Shown here: one piece after another, positions 17,162-26,564 of the stretch | Layout of the letters: every line of letters starts with the position of its first letter | Numbering within the stretch: position 1 is the first letter of the stretch | Assembly: GCF_040438645.1 (NCBI RefSeq) | Contig: NZ_CP159253.1 | Location: 3,720,001-3,784,000 of the forward strand | Length of the DNA stretch: 64,000 nucleotides | Source of the DNA: Mesorhizobium sp. WSM2240 | GTDB lineage: Bacteria > Pseudomonadota > Alphaproteobacteria > Rhizobiales > Rhizobiaceae | Direction: 5' to 3' | Translations under genes and position numbers: made by a program | Notes under the pieces: generated by a model | Told to the model about the DNA's origin: nothing | Databases searched by the model: none | Seen by the model: the letters and a program-made list of their open reading frames with translations, nothing else

Positions 17162-17407
17162 ATGATCAAACGAAAATTCATCAGTTTCGCTGCCGCTGGA
17201 TTGCTGCTGACAGGTTGTCAGGCCAGCTCCAATCCGGACGTGCAGGCGCGCAATCACGAGTTCGGCTGCATCGCCGGCACGGTTGGCGGCGCGATCGTCG
17301 GCGGCCTGATCGGCAGCACGATCGGTGGCGGCACCGGTCGCGTCATAGGCGAAGCGATCGGTATCGGCGGCGGCGGATTCCTCGGCAATCGTTTAGCCTG
17401 TCGCTAG
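17162..17407 (+). CDS. Small glycine-zipper outer-membrane lipoprotein
   Basis: The 81-residue protein has a short signal with lipobox LLTGC (lipidated Cys19). A two-pass glycine zipper follows (GTVGGAIVGGLIGSTIGGG, then IGEAIGIGGGGFLGN) of the kind found in 17-kDa surface-antigen/SlyB-like lipoproteins. Such proteins sit in the outer membrane and influence envelope integrity. AAGGAG precedes the ATG. It is followed after 17 bases by the EF-hand gene, so the two are probably co-transcribed. Confidence 0.78.
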   Translation: MIKRKFISFAAAGLLLTGCQASSNPDVQARNHEFGCIAGTVGGAIVGGLIGSTIGGGTGRVIGEAIGIGGGGFLGNRLACR

Positions 17408-17424
17408 GAGAAGGAGGATTTCCG

Positions 17425-17778
17425 ATGCACAAGACAATTCTTGCGACCGCAGCTACCCTCCTGGTGGGATCGAGCCAGGCATTTGCGCAACAGGCGCAGC
17501 CCATGCATGAAGGTCATCTCAACCAGATCGACACCAACGATGACGGGGGTGTCAGCCGGGCTGAATACCAGACGTTCATGACCACCAGCTTCGCCAGACT
17601 CGACGGCAACAGGGATGGTGTTCTGGTGGAAAGTGAAGTCGCAGACGTGCTTACGCCGGAGCAGCTCTCATCCCTCGATTCCAACCGTGACGGTCGCGTG
17701 AGCCGCAACGAATTCATGAACCAGGTTATGAGGGATTTTGCTTCGGCCGACCGTCGCCGCGATGGTTATCTGAAGTGA
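17425..17778 (+). CDS. Exported EF-hand calcium-binding protein
   Basis: The 117-residue precursor has a signal peptide ending SSQAFAQQ. Three EF-hand loops follow, with Asp/Asn at positions 1, 3 and 5 and Glu at position 12: DTNDDGGVSRAE (36-47), DGNRDGVLVESE (60-71) and DSNRDGRVSRNE (85-96). A fourth, incomplete loop sits at the C terminus (DRRRDGYLK). AAGGAGG lies just before the ATG at 17425. It probably binds Ca2+ in the periplasm. It is translated in a different frame from the upstream lipoprotein. Confidence 0.8.
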   Translation: MHKTILATAATLLVGSSQAFAQQAQPMHEGHLNQIDTNDDGGVSRAEYQTFMTTSFARLDGNRDGVLVESEVADVLTPEQLSSLDSNRDGRVSRNEFMNQVMRDFASADRRRDGYLK

Positions 17779-17840
17779 AATACGGGCGGGGCTAGTCCAC
17801 TTACCACTTAAGAGATTGACTGAACCGGAAAGTACAATCG

Positions 17841-18248
17841 ATGAAAACCGCGATACTGACTGCTGCCATAGTTCTGGCCATGCCGGCTTTCGCCTTTGCC
17901 CAGGACAAGTGCGCCAATGCCGAGGATCAGGCCACCATGAACGAATGTGCCCATGCTTCGTTCAAAAAATCCGACAAGAAACTCAACGAGCTTTACAAGC
18001 AGATCGAAGCCCGCCTGAAGGACGATGCGGATACCAAGAAGCTTCTTGTTCAAGCACAGCGTGATTGGGACAAATTTCGCGACGCGGAGTGTAGTTTCCA
18101 GACTGCAGGAGCGACCGGAGGAAGCGTGATGCCAATGCCCGTCGCGATGTGCATGGACGGCCTGACGCAATCCCGTGTCAAAGACTTCGAAGGTTACCTG
18201 AATTGCGAGGAAGGTGATCTGAGCTGCCCCGTTCCGGCCGCGAACTGA
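17841..18248 (+). CDS. LprI/DUF1311-type exported protein
   Basis: The 135-residue precursor has a signal peptide ending PAFAFAQDKC. The DUF1311 (lysozyme-inhibitor LprI-like) core follows: four cysteines, a helix with LNELYKQIEARLKDD, and the segment LVQAQRDWDKFRDAEC. Some members of the family inhibit lysozyme; most are uncharacterised. It is third in a run of same-strand exported-protein genes, spaced 62 bases after the EF-hand gene. Confidence 0.8.
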   Translation: MKTAILTAAIVLAMPAFAFAQDKCANAEDQATMNECAHASFKKSDKKLNELYKQIEARLKDDADTKKLLVQAQRDWDKFRDAECSFQTAGATGGSVMPMPVAMCMDGLTQSRVKDFEGYLNCEEGDLSCPVPAAN

Positions 18249-18380
18249 CACATCTCGCAAAAAAGGTGATCCGCTTGGATTACCGCGCATGACCGTCGGC
18301 CGATCCGATATGTTGCTGCATTTTATCAGGACGGGCTTTACGCAAATTCATTGCCAGGAATGTTGTTCAACGGGTCGAAC

Positions 18381-19361
18381 ATGAAAAGAAAAAGGTCCAG
18401 CCTCTCCGCAATCGCAGCCATCCTTGCTCCGATCCTCATGACGCCCGCTCCGGTGCATGCCAACGACACCAGTGCTGTCTTGGGTGCCGGCGGCCTGGAA
18501 CTCACGACCTCCGAGGACATCGTGATGGCCAGCGAGGATCTTTACCTGTCGCCAAGCGAAGTGCGGGTGCGCTATGCGTTCGTCAACGAGAGCGATGACG
18601 ACATAACGACAACGGTCGCTTTTCCGCTCCCGGACATCGACCAGAACTTTTTTGGCGAAATGGTATCGCTGCCGGCGCCGGACGAAGACAATTTCGTCGA
18701 TTTCCGGGTCACCGTCGACGGGAAGACGGTTCAGCCGAAGCTCGAGCAGAAAGCGTTCACCGATGACGGTGCCGATGTCAGCGCAACGCTCGTGGAGCTC
18801 GGCCTCCCACTCAACGCCCAGCGTGAGGGATGGGAGGAGAAGGTGCGTGAATTGCCCGGTGCTGCATGGCAGAAGCTCGTCGCACAGGGACTTCTCGATG
18901 TCGAAACGGATGATCGCAATGACCGGTCTGCCGATTTCAGCCCCACCTGGGTGCTGAGAGCCACCTTCCACTGGCAACAGACCTTTCCAGCCGGTGAAAC
19001 CGTGAACGTCCATCACCGCTACAAACCCATTGTCGGCGGCGTGTCTGTGTTTGAAGACGAACAGCAGCTTAATGACTACCAGGCCTACTGCCTCGATGCG
19101 CACGGCAAAGCGGGTCTTCGCCGTCTGATGAAGCAAACGCGGATCTCGCCTCTGGAGGTGAGCTATGTTCCGACGACCGGCTCGAACTGGAAGGGGCCGA
19201 TCCGGGACTTCCACCTGACGATCGACAAGGAACAGCCGCATGCGATCCTGTCATTGTGTGAAAGAGGTCTCAAAAAGATGGGGCCGACGACTTTCGAGTT
19301 GAGCCGGACGAATTTTACGCCCAAGGACGATATACGTTTTGTGGTCTTCAAAGGCGAGTAG
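18381..19361 (+). CDS. DUF4424-family exported protein
   Basis: This exported protein of 326 residues has a basic start and signal peptide (MKRKRSSLSAIAAILAPILM, cleavage near VHAND). The mature region begins with NDTSAVLGAGGLELTTSEDIVMASEDLYL, the typical opening of DUF4424 proteins, and contains YAFVNESDDDITTTVAFPLPD. No enzymatic function is known. An in-frame ATG at 18351 would add ten residues before the signal peptide and is less likely. Confidence 0.75.
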   Translation: MKRKRSSLSAIAAILAPILMTPAPVHANDTSAVLGAGGLELTTSEDIVMASEDLYLSPSEVRVRYAFVNESDDDITTTVAFPLPDIDQNFFGEMVSLPAPDEDNFVDFRVTVDGKTVQPKLEQKAFTDDGADVSATLVELGLPLNAQREGWEEKVRELPGAAWQKLVAQGLLDVETDDRNDRSADFSPTWVLRATFHWQQTFPAGETVNVHHRYKPIVGGVSVFEDEQQLNDYQAYCLDAHGKAGLRRLMKQTRISPLEVSYVPTTGSNWKGPIRDFHLTIDKEQPHAILSLCERGLKKMGPTTFELSRTNFTPKDDIRFVVFKGE

Positions 19362-19876
19362 ATCTTATGTTCCGACGCGCCATGTCCGTATCCGGCAGCA
19401 GGAAGATGCGCTTCCGGCGGAGGATTCACAGCCAGATTGCGATTGGACGCGAGCCGAAGCCAAGCACCTCTACCTGGGAGGCGTCGTCGAGATAAACCCC
19501 GCGTCCGTCGCGGCGTTACTGCCCGCAGAAAAGTATGAGGTTTTGCCGTCGCCAGCTGGGTTCATGCGTCTGATCGAGGAACGCAAAATCGTCGACACTT
19601 CGGACGGACAAGGCGTGCGGTTCAGAATTGTGGCACCGATTGCTCGTTTCCCGCCATTCATCCCGCCCGCGCGACCGATGGTGTTGAACTCGGTAAGGGC
19701 GTTCCGGTGCCGGCCGGGGCAGACAGGCGCTTTTGTATTTTTGACGCAGACGGAATCTTGCTTGCCGGCAGAGCGGACGCGTGCCGCCGTCAGCATTAGC
19801 TACAGGACCAATTGAAGGACGCCCCACCGCCAGGAGCGCGCTATTACTTTGTGAGAATCCGGGGGGATTTATACAT
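19362..19876. other. Gap with no confident gene
   Basis: A frame on the plus strand is open to 19815 and contains protein-like stretches (HLYLGGVVEINPASVAALLP, MRLIEERKIVD), but it lacks a credible start and I cannot match it to a family. It may be the decayed remainder of a gene. Nothing else is seen. Confidence 0.3.
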
Positions 19877-20155
19877 ATGGCAAGACCGGATACTCCGTTC
19901 GCGCTGATGCTGGAGATGGGTGTTGTGCTCTTCGGCGGCCCAATGCTTATTCTGCTGGCAGCAACGGGACTCGTAGTGTCGATGCGACCATGGCGCTTTC
20001 CATCAGGGAGGGAAGCGGCTTTTAAACTGGCGATGGGAGGCATCGTGGTCATGCTGGCGCTTTTGCTGAGCTGGCGCGCATTCCTTCTCGGATTTGGAAC
20101 GCTTTTGGAGCATCCACGCTATCGTACCCATGTCGTCTGCGACCCCTGTTTTTAG
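19877..20155 (+). CDS. Small two-pass membrane protein, unknown
   Basis: This 92-residue protein has two hydrophobic segments (FALMLEMGVVLFGGPMLILL with following residues, and LAMGGIVVMLALLLSW) joined by a short basic loop. GGGGGG lies just upstream of the ATG at 19877. Family unknown. The coding call rests on the membrane pattern and ribosome binding site alone. Confidence 0.4.
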   Translation: MARPDTPFALMLEMGVVLFGGPMLILLAATGLVVSMRPWRFPSGREAAFKLAMGGIVVMLALLLSWRAFLLGFGTLLEHPRYRTHVVCDPCF

Positions 20156-20536
20156 TCTGGAATGGGTGGAGGAGACGGTCATCCGATCAATTCAGGGATT
20201 GCCTCTCTGTCCAGTAAGCTGCCGGCAGACGATTAGCGGATCATTATCCGGACTAAGCGCAGGGCACCCTGCTGATCCCATCGCGACGAGCCCGGCTGAA
20301 ATGACGTATGTGGGGCCGGTTGCGGTCTGTCAGCTTCCAGCCGCAATCTTTGAATTGCCGACATTCGTGTAGGCGTGGCGGTCGGTGCCCCGGTGGCGCG
20401 CTTCGAGCGGGCCCGGACCGATCGCCATGCCCGCTCGTATGGAATGGTAGGGTCGGGTTGCAGGGAAACCGCGCATGATCGAGCAGGTGACAAGGGCAAC
20501 CCGCCATTGGCATCTCGCCGATACTTGACGCGTCGC
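20156..20536. other. Intergenic gap without recognisable gene
   Basis: These 381 bases separate the small membrane protein from the convergent 3' end of the shikimate-dehydrogenase-like gene. No known family, tRNA or hairpin terminator was recognised. Confidence 0.35.
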
Positions 20537-21370
20537 TCAATAGGCGATCTTGGCGATGGCGCGCAACTCGTCCGGCGTCGCATGGCAGAAGCCGAAGAAC
20601 TCGAGATACGCCGGGATTTGTTCGAACAGCATGTCGGTTCCAACCTGGAACTGGCAGCCGCGTTCGCCCGCCGCGGCGAGGAACGGGGTGATCTCGGTCT
20701 TCATCACCACCTCGCCGACAAAGGTCGACGGGTCGATGCGAGACACATTCATCGGCAGCGGATCGCCCTCTTTCATACCGAGCGGCGTCGCGTTGACCAC
20801 GAGGTCATATCCGGCCGGATCGTTCGAGCCGGTGTTGACGATAAGGTCGGGATAGGCTTGTCGCAGTCGCACGGCCAGCCCCTGCATCGACGGCTCGTCG
20901 CCGTCGAACAGCGACAGTTCTGCGACCCCCGCCTTGGCCAGCGAGGCCGCGATGGCCGATCCGGCGCCGCCCGAACCGACAACCAGCGCCTTCTTGCCCG
21001 ACAACTCCTGGCCCTTGCGCAGCACGCCTCTGACAAACCCCTCGCCGTCGAACATATCTCCAACCAGCCGTCCCTCCGGATCAAGACGGATGGCATTGCA
21101 GGATCCGGCGACCTGTGCCGTTGTCGACGCCTCGTCGAGAAGCGTCATCGTCGTGACCTTGTGCGGCATGGTCACCAGAGCGCCGTGAATGTTCGACAGG
21201 CGGAAGACGAGCTTCAGGAACTTGGCGTAATCCTCAGACTTGGAGCCCATCGGGACCACGACCGCATCGATGCCATGCTTTTCGAAATAGGGGTTGTAGA
21301 TCATGGGCGCTCGAAAAGACTCGGTCGGGTACCCAAGATGGGCGATCAGTTTGGTCTTGCCAGAAATCAC
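20537..21370 (-). CDS. Shikimate/quinate dehydrogenase-like protein with altered substrate site
   Basis: This 277-residue AroE-fold oxidoreductase keeps the catalytic Lys (K71 in TMPHK), the catalytic Asp (D108) and the nucleotide-binding loop VVGSGGAGSAIA. The substrate-binding segment, normally S-K-S-P, reads F-R-A-P here (residues 19-22), so both serines that hold the shikimate carboxylate are replaced. It lies at the 3' end of the TRAP operon, within an island that also holds AroQ, which argues for a catabolic role on quinate/shikimate or a related hydroxy acid rather than biosynthesis. The GTG start at 21370 has AGGTGA upstream. Confidence 0.8.
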   Translation of the reverse strand: MISGKTKLIAHLGYPTESFRAPMIYNPYFEKHGIDAVVVPMGSKSEDYAKFLKLVFRLSNIHGALVTMPHKVTTMTLLDEASTTAQVAGSCNAIRLDPEGRLVGDMFDGEGFVRGVLRKGQELSGKKALVVGSGGAGSAIAASLAKAGVAELSLFDGDEPSMQGLAVRLRQAYPDLIVNTGSNDPAGYDLVVNATPLGMKEGDPLPMNVSRIDPSTFVGEVVMKTEITPFLAAAGERGCQFQVGTDMLFEQIPAYLEFFGFCHATPDELRAIAKIAY

Positions 21371-21396
21371 GTGTCACCTGCGTCTTTTGCCTCGCC

Positions 21397-22692
21397 CTAG
21401 CCCTCGTAACCCAGCAGGCGTGGAAGGAAGAGAACGATGTCGGGGATCAGTATCATCGCCAGGAGAGCGGCCACGAGAACCACGAGGAACGGCACCACGT
21501 CGCGGATGATGTCGCGCAGCGGAATGCCGGTGACCGCGTTGATGACGAACAGAAGGATGCCGTAGGGCGGTGTGATCAGGCCGATCATGCAGTTCACGAC
21601 GATGACCACGCCGAAATGCACCAGATCGATCCCCAGAAGGTTGCAGGTCGGAATGAACAGGGGAACGATGACCAGGATAATCGTCGTCGCGTCGAGGAGA
21701 CAGCCCAGAACCAGAACCAGCACGTTCACCGCCAGCAGGAACGTCAGTGGTGCGACGTCGACGTTCACGAGGTAGGCCGCCAGAGCCGCCGGAATGTTCT
21801 CCGATGCGACGATGTAGTTCAGGATCAGCGCGCCGCCGATGACGATGCCGACGGCCGCCGACGACCGCGAACTTTCCACCAGGATCGAATACAACGTCTT
21901 CAGGCTCAGTGAGCGATAAAAGACCGTCGACAGCAGCAGGGCATAGGCTGCGGCGACGGCAGCGGCCTCGGTCGGTGTCGTGACGCCGCCGTAGATGCCG
22001 TAAAGGAGGATCGCAGGCATCAGCAGCGCGGGAAAAGCCTGGCTGGTCACCCTCGGCAGATCGCGGAATGGCACCGGTTCCTCGGTGGCGAAGCCGCGGC
22101 GGTGCGAGATCCAGAAATTCATGGCCATCAGCACGGCGCCCATAAGCAATCCGGGAAGGATGCCGCCAAGGAACAGCGCCCCGATGGATGCATTCGAGAT
22201 GAGCGCGTAGAGCACCATCGGGATCGAGGGCGGAATGATCGGGCCGATCGTGGCAGAGGCGGCGGTGATCGCTGCGGCGTAGCCTGCGGGAAAGCGGCCG
22301 TCCTTGCGCATCATGTCGATGATGATTTTTCCGATCCCTGCCGCATCGGCCACGGCCGATCCGGACATTCCGGAGAATATGAGGGAGGCCATGACGTTGA
22401 CGTGGCCTAAACCGCCCTTGAATCGGCCGACAGTGGCGATGCAGAAGTTCAGCAGCCGATCCGAGACCGACCCCTCGTTCATGATGTTCGCCGCGACGAT
22501 GAAGAGCGGCACAGCGAGCAGGAGGAAGCTCTGGTAGATGCCGTCCGTCAGGGTCTTACCGACGATCCCGATCGAGGTTCCCGACGCCAGCATGTAGGTC
22601 ATGGCGGCCACGATGATCGCATAGGCGATCGGGACGCCGATCCCGGCCAGGAGGAAGAGTGAACCCACCATGATCGCGAGTTCGAGACTCAT
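21397..22692 (-). CDS. TRAP transporter large permease, DctM type
   Basis: The 431-residue inner-membrane protein of the DctM family has about 12 hydrophobic segments and typical blocks such as GIGVPIAYAI, MSGSAVADAAGIG, ITAASATIGPIIPPSIPMVLY and a C-terminal TPPYGILLFV. It forms the ion-coupled channel of a TRAP importer with the small permease and binding protein encoded upstream. It starts in an ATGA overlap with the small permease. Confidence 0.92.
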   Translation of the reverse strand: MSLELAIMVGSLFLLAGIGVPIAYAIIVAAMTYMLASGTSIGIVGKTLTDGIYQSFLLLAVPLFIVAANIMNEGSVSDRLLNFCIATVGRFKGGLGHVNVMASLIFSGMSGSAVADAAGIGKIIIDMMRKDGRFPAGYAAAITAASATIGPIIPPSIPMVLYALISNASIGALFLGGILPGLLMGAVLMAMNFWISHRRGFATEEPVPFRDLPRVTSQAFPALLMPAILLYGIYGGVTTPTEAAAVAAAYALLLSTVFYRSLSLKTLYSILVESSRSSAAVGIVIGGALILNYIVASENIPAALAAYLVNVDVAPLTFLLAVNVLVLVLGCLLDATTIILVIVPLFIPTCNLLGIDLVHFGVVIVVNCMIGLITPPYGILLFVINAVTGIPLRDIIRDVVPFLVVLVAALLAMILIPDIVLFLPRLLGYEG

Positions 22693-23255
22693 TTCACTAT
22701 CTCCGCGTGAATCGGCTCTTCATATGGAAGCACGTGGAGTTCACGATCGGCGCCGTGACGGACGCAGTCCCAGGCGCGCAAGAGATAGCGGAGGCCGACG
22801 GCCGCGAGGAACACGAAGTAGATCGAGTAGATCGGCAGCATCTTCACCGGCAGGGTCGCCGAGGATTTCAGCCGCAGCAGCTTCATCCTGTCATAGGTTG
22901 GCCCGATCGAGGACCAGAGGGCCGCGGCGATGATCAGCGCACCAATGATGGCCAGAGCAGTGCGGGTGTTCCGGCCGACCACGTTGTAGATGATGTCGAA
23001 AGTGACGTGGTCATGATCCCGAACGACGAACGCGTTTCCCCAGAAGATCGTCCACAGCCAGAGGACGAGGATGAGCTCGACGGTCCAGCCGAAGTAGGAT
23101 GCACCGATGGCATTGCCGAAGGTCAAAACGAACCATTGAGAGCCGACAGCGTAGCGCACGGCAATTTGCAGAATGAACGTGCAGAAGATGGCGGCCATCA
23201 TCAGCGCAGAGACTCCTTCGGCCATGTTTCGGAGTGTGCTGATCACGGTCTTCAT
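22689..23255 (-). CDS. TRAP transporter small permease, DctQ type
   Basis: This 188-residue protein has four membrane segments and the DctQ features WTIFWGNAFVVRDHDHVTFD in the middle loop. I chose the ATG at 23255; a longer frame runs upstream but adds a non-hydrophobic, basic stretch. It is co-translated with the large permease through an ATGA overlap and follows the binding-protein gene by 134 bases. Confidence 0.88.
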   Translation of the reverse strand: MKTVISTLRNMAEGVSALMMAAIFCTFILQIAVRYAVGSQWFVLTFGNAIGASYFGWTVELILVLWLWTIFWGNAFVVRDHDHVTFDIIYNVVGRNTRTALAIIGALIIAAALWSSIGPTYDRMKLLRLKSSATLPVKMLPIYSIYFVFLAAVGLRYLLRAWDCVRHGADRELHVLPYEEPIHAEIVK

Positions 23256-23389
23256 AGCGGGGCCCTTCCAAGTCAGACTTTGCACTTCTGGACAGGCTTC
23301 ACGCGCTGATCGACGCAACGCGCGCGACCCGTTCGAGGCTCGTATCTGTCGGTTCAGCGCAGGAATGCGCTGCACCGGTCTTCAGCTGC

Positions 23390-24391
23390 TCAGTCTCCGA
23401 GCGCGTTCACGGTGTCCAGAACACCTTCCGGCCAGCTGCTGGCAAATTCGCTGCTCAGATAGGCCGACTGCACCGCGCTGCGGAATGCGGCGACATCGGG
23501 TTCGTAGATCTCAATCCCCTTGCCTTCGAGGAAGGCTATCAGCTCTTCTTCCTTGGCAAGCTGCGCAGCCCGGCCACTGTCGGCGGCGGCAACGGCGGCC
23601 GCGGTGACCGCCGCTTGCTGTTCGGCGGTCATCCCGTTGTAAACCCCTGCCGAGATGGCGATGAAGTTCCAATCCACCAGATGCGACGTCAGAGCGATCT
23701 GCTTGGTGACTTCGTAGAACTTGGCGTCCACCACGGTCGGCAGCGGGTTGTCCTGGCCATCGACGGCGCCGGTCTGCAGTGCGGTGTAGACCTCGGTGAA
23801 GGCCATGGGAGTCGGGTTCGCACCAAGTGCACGACCAAGGAATTGCCACGCATCCGAGCCCGGCATCCGCAGGTTGACACCAGCCAGATCGGCGGGGGTC
23901 TTCACGTCAATCTCCGAACGGGCCTGGCGCAGGTTCACCTGGCGACGCCCTAGATACATCGGCGCCAGCAACCGAACGCCGAGCTCGGCCTCGACCTTCT
24001 GCTTGAAGGGGTCCATCAGCGGATCGTTGAAGACCCGGACCTGGTGCTCGGCGCTCTGCAGCACATACCCGGCCGCGAAGACCGACCACTCGGGAACGAA
24101 GGTGGCCAGTTCCTGCGCCGACGTGATCGACATTTCGAGGTCGCCGGCGGCGATGGCCTCCAGCTCGGTTCCTTGCCCGAACAGGGTGCCGTTCCAGTGC
24201 GGCTCGAAGGTCGCAAACTCGGCCACGGCCGGACCGAAGACATTGATCATCGCGATGGCGCGCTGGTCGGTTTCCGAGTTCACGGCGGAAAGCCGAAGCC
24301 GGATTTTGTCCTGGGCGAAGGCACCGGTGGCGCTGAAAACGAGTGCGGCGGTAGCCGCAAGAAGAGCGCGGCGAGAGATGGCAAAAGACAT
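23390..24391 (-). CDS. TRAP transporter solute-binding protein, DctP type
   Basis: The 333-residue precursor has a signal peptide with two arginines (SRRALLAATAALVFSA), possibly Tat-like, ending TGAFAQDK. The DctP fold follows, with GVNLRMPGSDAWQFLGRALGA and PMAFTEVYTALQTGAVDGQDNP, where the Arg and Asp-Gly-Gln-Asp-Asn segments bind a carboxylate ligand. GGGAGGA precedes the ATG. TRAP systems import organic acids, which fits the quinate/shikimate or aromatic-acid genes nearby. Confidence 0.9.
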   Translation of the reverse strand: MSFAISRRALLAATAALVFSATGAFAQDKIRLRLSAVNSETDQRAIAMINVFGPAVAEFATFEPHWNGTLFGQGTELEAIAAGDLEMSITSAQELATFVPEWSVFAAGYVLQSAEHQVRVFNDPLMDPFKQKVEAELGVRLLAPMYLGRRQVNLRQARSEIDVKTPADLAGVNLRMPGSDAWQFLGRALGANPTPMAFTEVYTALQTGAVDGQDNPLPTVVDAKFYEVTKQIALTSHLVDWNFIAISAGVYNGMTAEQQAAVTAAAVAAADSGRAAQLAKEEELIAFLEGKGIEIYEPDVAAFRSAVQSAYLSSEFASSWPEGVLDTVNALGD

Positions 24392-24484
24392 TCTGTCCTC
24401 CCTTGGGTTTACGGACCCGCCCTCGTCTCCCACACGGACGAACCCATGAAGGGTCTCATATCACCTCGTATCGATGCGATCAAT

Positions 24485-24498
24485 AAAAATCGATTTTT
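24485..24498. promoter_or_regulatory. Palindrome in divergent promoter region, candidate operator
   Basis: The perfect 14-base palindrome AAAAATCGATTTTT lies in the 180-base region between the divergent TRAP binding-protein gene and the GntR gene at 24572. The surrounding bases (about 24480-24530) are strongly A/T-rich, unlike the coding DNA on either side, as expected for promoters. It is the best candidate for the GntR binding site, by position only. Confidence 0.45.
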
Positions 24499-24571
24499 CT
24501 TTTTATTATGGGTTTTTCCACTTTACATCGCTTTGCAGCCGAGGCATTATCGCCCTCGTAAGGACGCACCA

Positions 24572-25276
24572 ATGTTAGCCTTGGATTTTAACGCAAAATC
24601 AGCGGGCAAGCCCACCATTGCGGGGCAGATCGAGGCGCAACTGCGCCACGACATCCTGCACGGCATCCTTGCGCCGGGCGGCAAACTCAACCTCGACAAG
24701 CTTCGGATTTCGATGGACGTGGGATTGTCTCCCCTCCGCGAGGCCGTCACCAGACTTGTCACCGAAGGGTTGATCGAAGCGGAGGCGCAACGCGGCTACA
24801 CCGTTGCGCCGATTTCGGTTGCCAATCTCGATGAGGTCTGCGCCTTGCGGCTTGAGCTCGAGCCCTACGCACTGCGGAAATCCATCGAAAATGGTGGTCT
24901 CGAATGGGAGGCAGCGGTCATGGGAGCCCTCCATCGTCTGAACAAGACCGACCGGGTCCCTGGTGACCCCGTCAGTCTTGCCAATTGGGAGGCTGCGAAC
25001 AACGCCTTCCACCTGACCCTGATCGAACGCTGCGACATGCCTCTGCTGATCAAGATGTACAAGTCGCTTGTCAGCATGAACGACCGCTACCGGCACATTT
25101 ACCTGAGGGCGGTTGCGGTGCAGCGCGACGTGATCGATGAACACACCGCTATTGCGCAGGCGGCGGTCGAACGGCGCGCAGACGACGCCGCCGCCTTGCT
25201 GGCCAGGCATATCGAGCGCTCCACGAGCAACCTGCGGCTTCTGATCTCCGATGACCTTCCGGCGGCCCCGCTGTGA
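24572..25276 (+). CDS. GntR-family regulator with FCD domain
   Basis: This 234-residue regulator has a GntR winged helix at residues 12-80 (LRHDILHGILAPGGKLNLDKLR, LSPLREAVTRLVTEGLI). An FCD helical domain runs from about 90 to 225, with the metal-site histidines expected in FHLTLIERC and in DEHTAIAQA/ARHIERS. The ATG at 24572 has AAGGA upstream. It is divergent from the TRAP genes and overlaps the following isomerase gene by GTGA, so it is both the regulator and the first gene of the plus-strand catabolic operon. Confidence 0.88.
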   Translation: MLALDFNAKSAGKPTIAGQIEAQLRHDILHGILAPGGKLNLDKLRISMDVGLSPLREAVTRLVTEGLIEAEAQRGYTVAPISVANLDEVCALRLELEPYALRKSIENGGLEWEAAVMGALHRLNKTDRVPGDPVSLANWEAANNAFHLTLIERCDMPLLIKMYKSLVSMNDRYRHIYLRAVAVQRDVIDEHTAIAQAAVERRADDAAALLARHIERSTSNLRLLISDDLPAAPL

Positions 25277-26070
25277 CGCGCGCACTCGGTCTGGGACATT
25301 TCACCTTTCTAGACCTGCCCCCAGCCGAGCTGGTCCGGCTGGCGGGTCGGTCCGGCTTCGATTTCGTCGGCCTGCGATTCCACCCGGTTTCTCCTGGGGC
25401 GCTGAACTGGCTGCCCGATGCGGCCGGTCTGCGCGAGCTTGCGCGCGTCATGCAAGGCGAGGGGATCGGGCTATACGACATCGAAACGGTCGTCATCGAC
25501 GAGGCGCTGGAGCCGGAAACCTTGGTCCCGGCGATGGAGGCCGCTAGCGCGTTGGGGGGCAAGCGGGTCAACGTCTGTGCGGATGTCTTTCCGGCGCTTG
25601 CCGAGACCTTCGCCAGGATAAGCGACCTGGCCGCAACGCGCGGCCTCGGTCTTGATCTCGAATGCATGGCGTGGCGCGGGATCAATACGCCGCGCGCCTG
25701 TCTCGATCTGATCGCGTCCTCAGGCGCCTCAGGCGCAGCCTACCTGGTTGATGCGCTACACCATTCGCGCTGCGGCGGAACGCCCTCGGACATCGCCGGG
25801 ATGCCGGCCGGACAGGTCGTTTCCGCGCAGCTCTGCGACGCGCCTGCCACAGCCCCGCCGGACGACGACGCCCTTTTAGCCGAGGCACGCGGCGGGCGCA
25901 TTCTTCCGGGTGAAGGAAGGCTGGACCTTGCAGGGATCATACGGGCGCTGCCGGCGGAGACGGTCATCTCCGTCGAATTGCCCTCTGCCAGCGATACCCG
26001 CCCGCCGTCCGAGCGCGCCCGCGCAATCTTCTCGGCGACCGCCGCTCTATTCGCACCGGAATCAGCGTGA
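25273..26070 (+). CDS. Sugar-phosphate isomerase/epimerase-fold TIM-barrel enzyme
   Basis: The 265-residue protein has the pattern of the AP-endonuclease-2-like TIM barrel family: repeated strands such as [32 protein letters not shown], and Glu/Asp metal ligands late in the protein ([22 protein letters not shown]). Enzymes of this fold are isomerases, epimerases or 3-dehydroshikimate dehydratases. Next to AroQ and the shikimate-dehydrogenase-like gene, dehydration of 3-dehydroshikimate to protocatechuate is a reasonable guess but not demonstrated. It begins with GTG overlapping the regulator stop. Confidence 0.7.
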   Translation: MTRALGLGHFTFLDLPPAELVRLAGRSGFDFVGLRFHPVSPGALNWLPDAAGLRELARVMQGEGIGLYDIETVVIDEALEPETLVPAMEAASALGGKRVNVCADVFPALAETFARISDLAATRGLGLDLECMAWRGINTPRACLDLIASSGASGAAYLVDALHHSRCGGTPSDIAGMPAGQVVSAQLCDAPATAPPDDDALLAEARGGRILPGEGRLDLAGIIRALPAETVISVELPSASDTRPPSERARAIFSATAALFAPESA

Positions 26071-26510
26071 AAACCATCATTGTCCTCAACGGCCCCAACC
26101 TGAACCTTCTCGGCAAACGTCAACCCGCGATCTACGGGCACGAAACGCTCGACGGTGTCGAACGTCTGTGCACCGCCGCCTGTGCGGAAGGGTTCGGCGT
26201 GCGTCTGCTTCAGTCCAATCACGAGGGCCAGCTCATCGACTGGATTCACGAGGCACGCGAGACGACCTGCGGGATCGTCTTTAACCCGGGTGCCTTCACG
26301 CATACCTCGATCGCGATCTTGGATGCGCTCAACACCTACGATCCCCCGGTGATCGAGGTCCACATCAGTCAGGTGCACAAGCGCGAGGCCTTTCGGCACC
26401 ATTCCTATGTGTCGCTTCGCGCCGATGGCGTAATCGCCGGACTGGGCCTTGAAGGCTACGCCGCCGGTGTGCGCCGCATTTGCCAACTCGCCTCGCGCCA
26501 GCCGCAATGA
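26067..26510 (+). CDS. aroQ: Type II 3-dehydroquinate dehydratase
   Basis: This 147-residue protein matches type II dehydroquinases from end to end: NGPNLNLLG near the start, the catalytic Tyr in [18 protein letters not shown], and [17 protein letters not shown] with the catalytic His. It interconverts 3-dehydroquinate and 3-dehydroshikimate, normally as a cytoplasmic dodecamer. It starts with GTG in a four-base overlap with the isomerase-fold gene. In this island the enzyme is likely catabolic (quinate to protocatechuate route) rather than the housekeeping copy. Confidence 0.9.
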   Translation: MKTIIVLNGPNLNLLGKRQPAIYGHETLDGVERLCTAACAEGFGVRLLQSNHEGQLIDWIHEARETTCGIVFNPGAFTHTSIAILDALNTYDPPVIEVHISQVHKREAFRHHSYVSLRADGVIAGLGLEGYAAGVRRICQLASRQPQ

Positions 26511-26564
26511 CAAGAACCGAAAGCGCCGATCCTGCGGCACGGCGATCAAGAAGGAGGATTTCGG

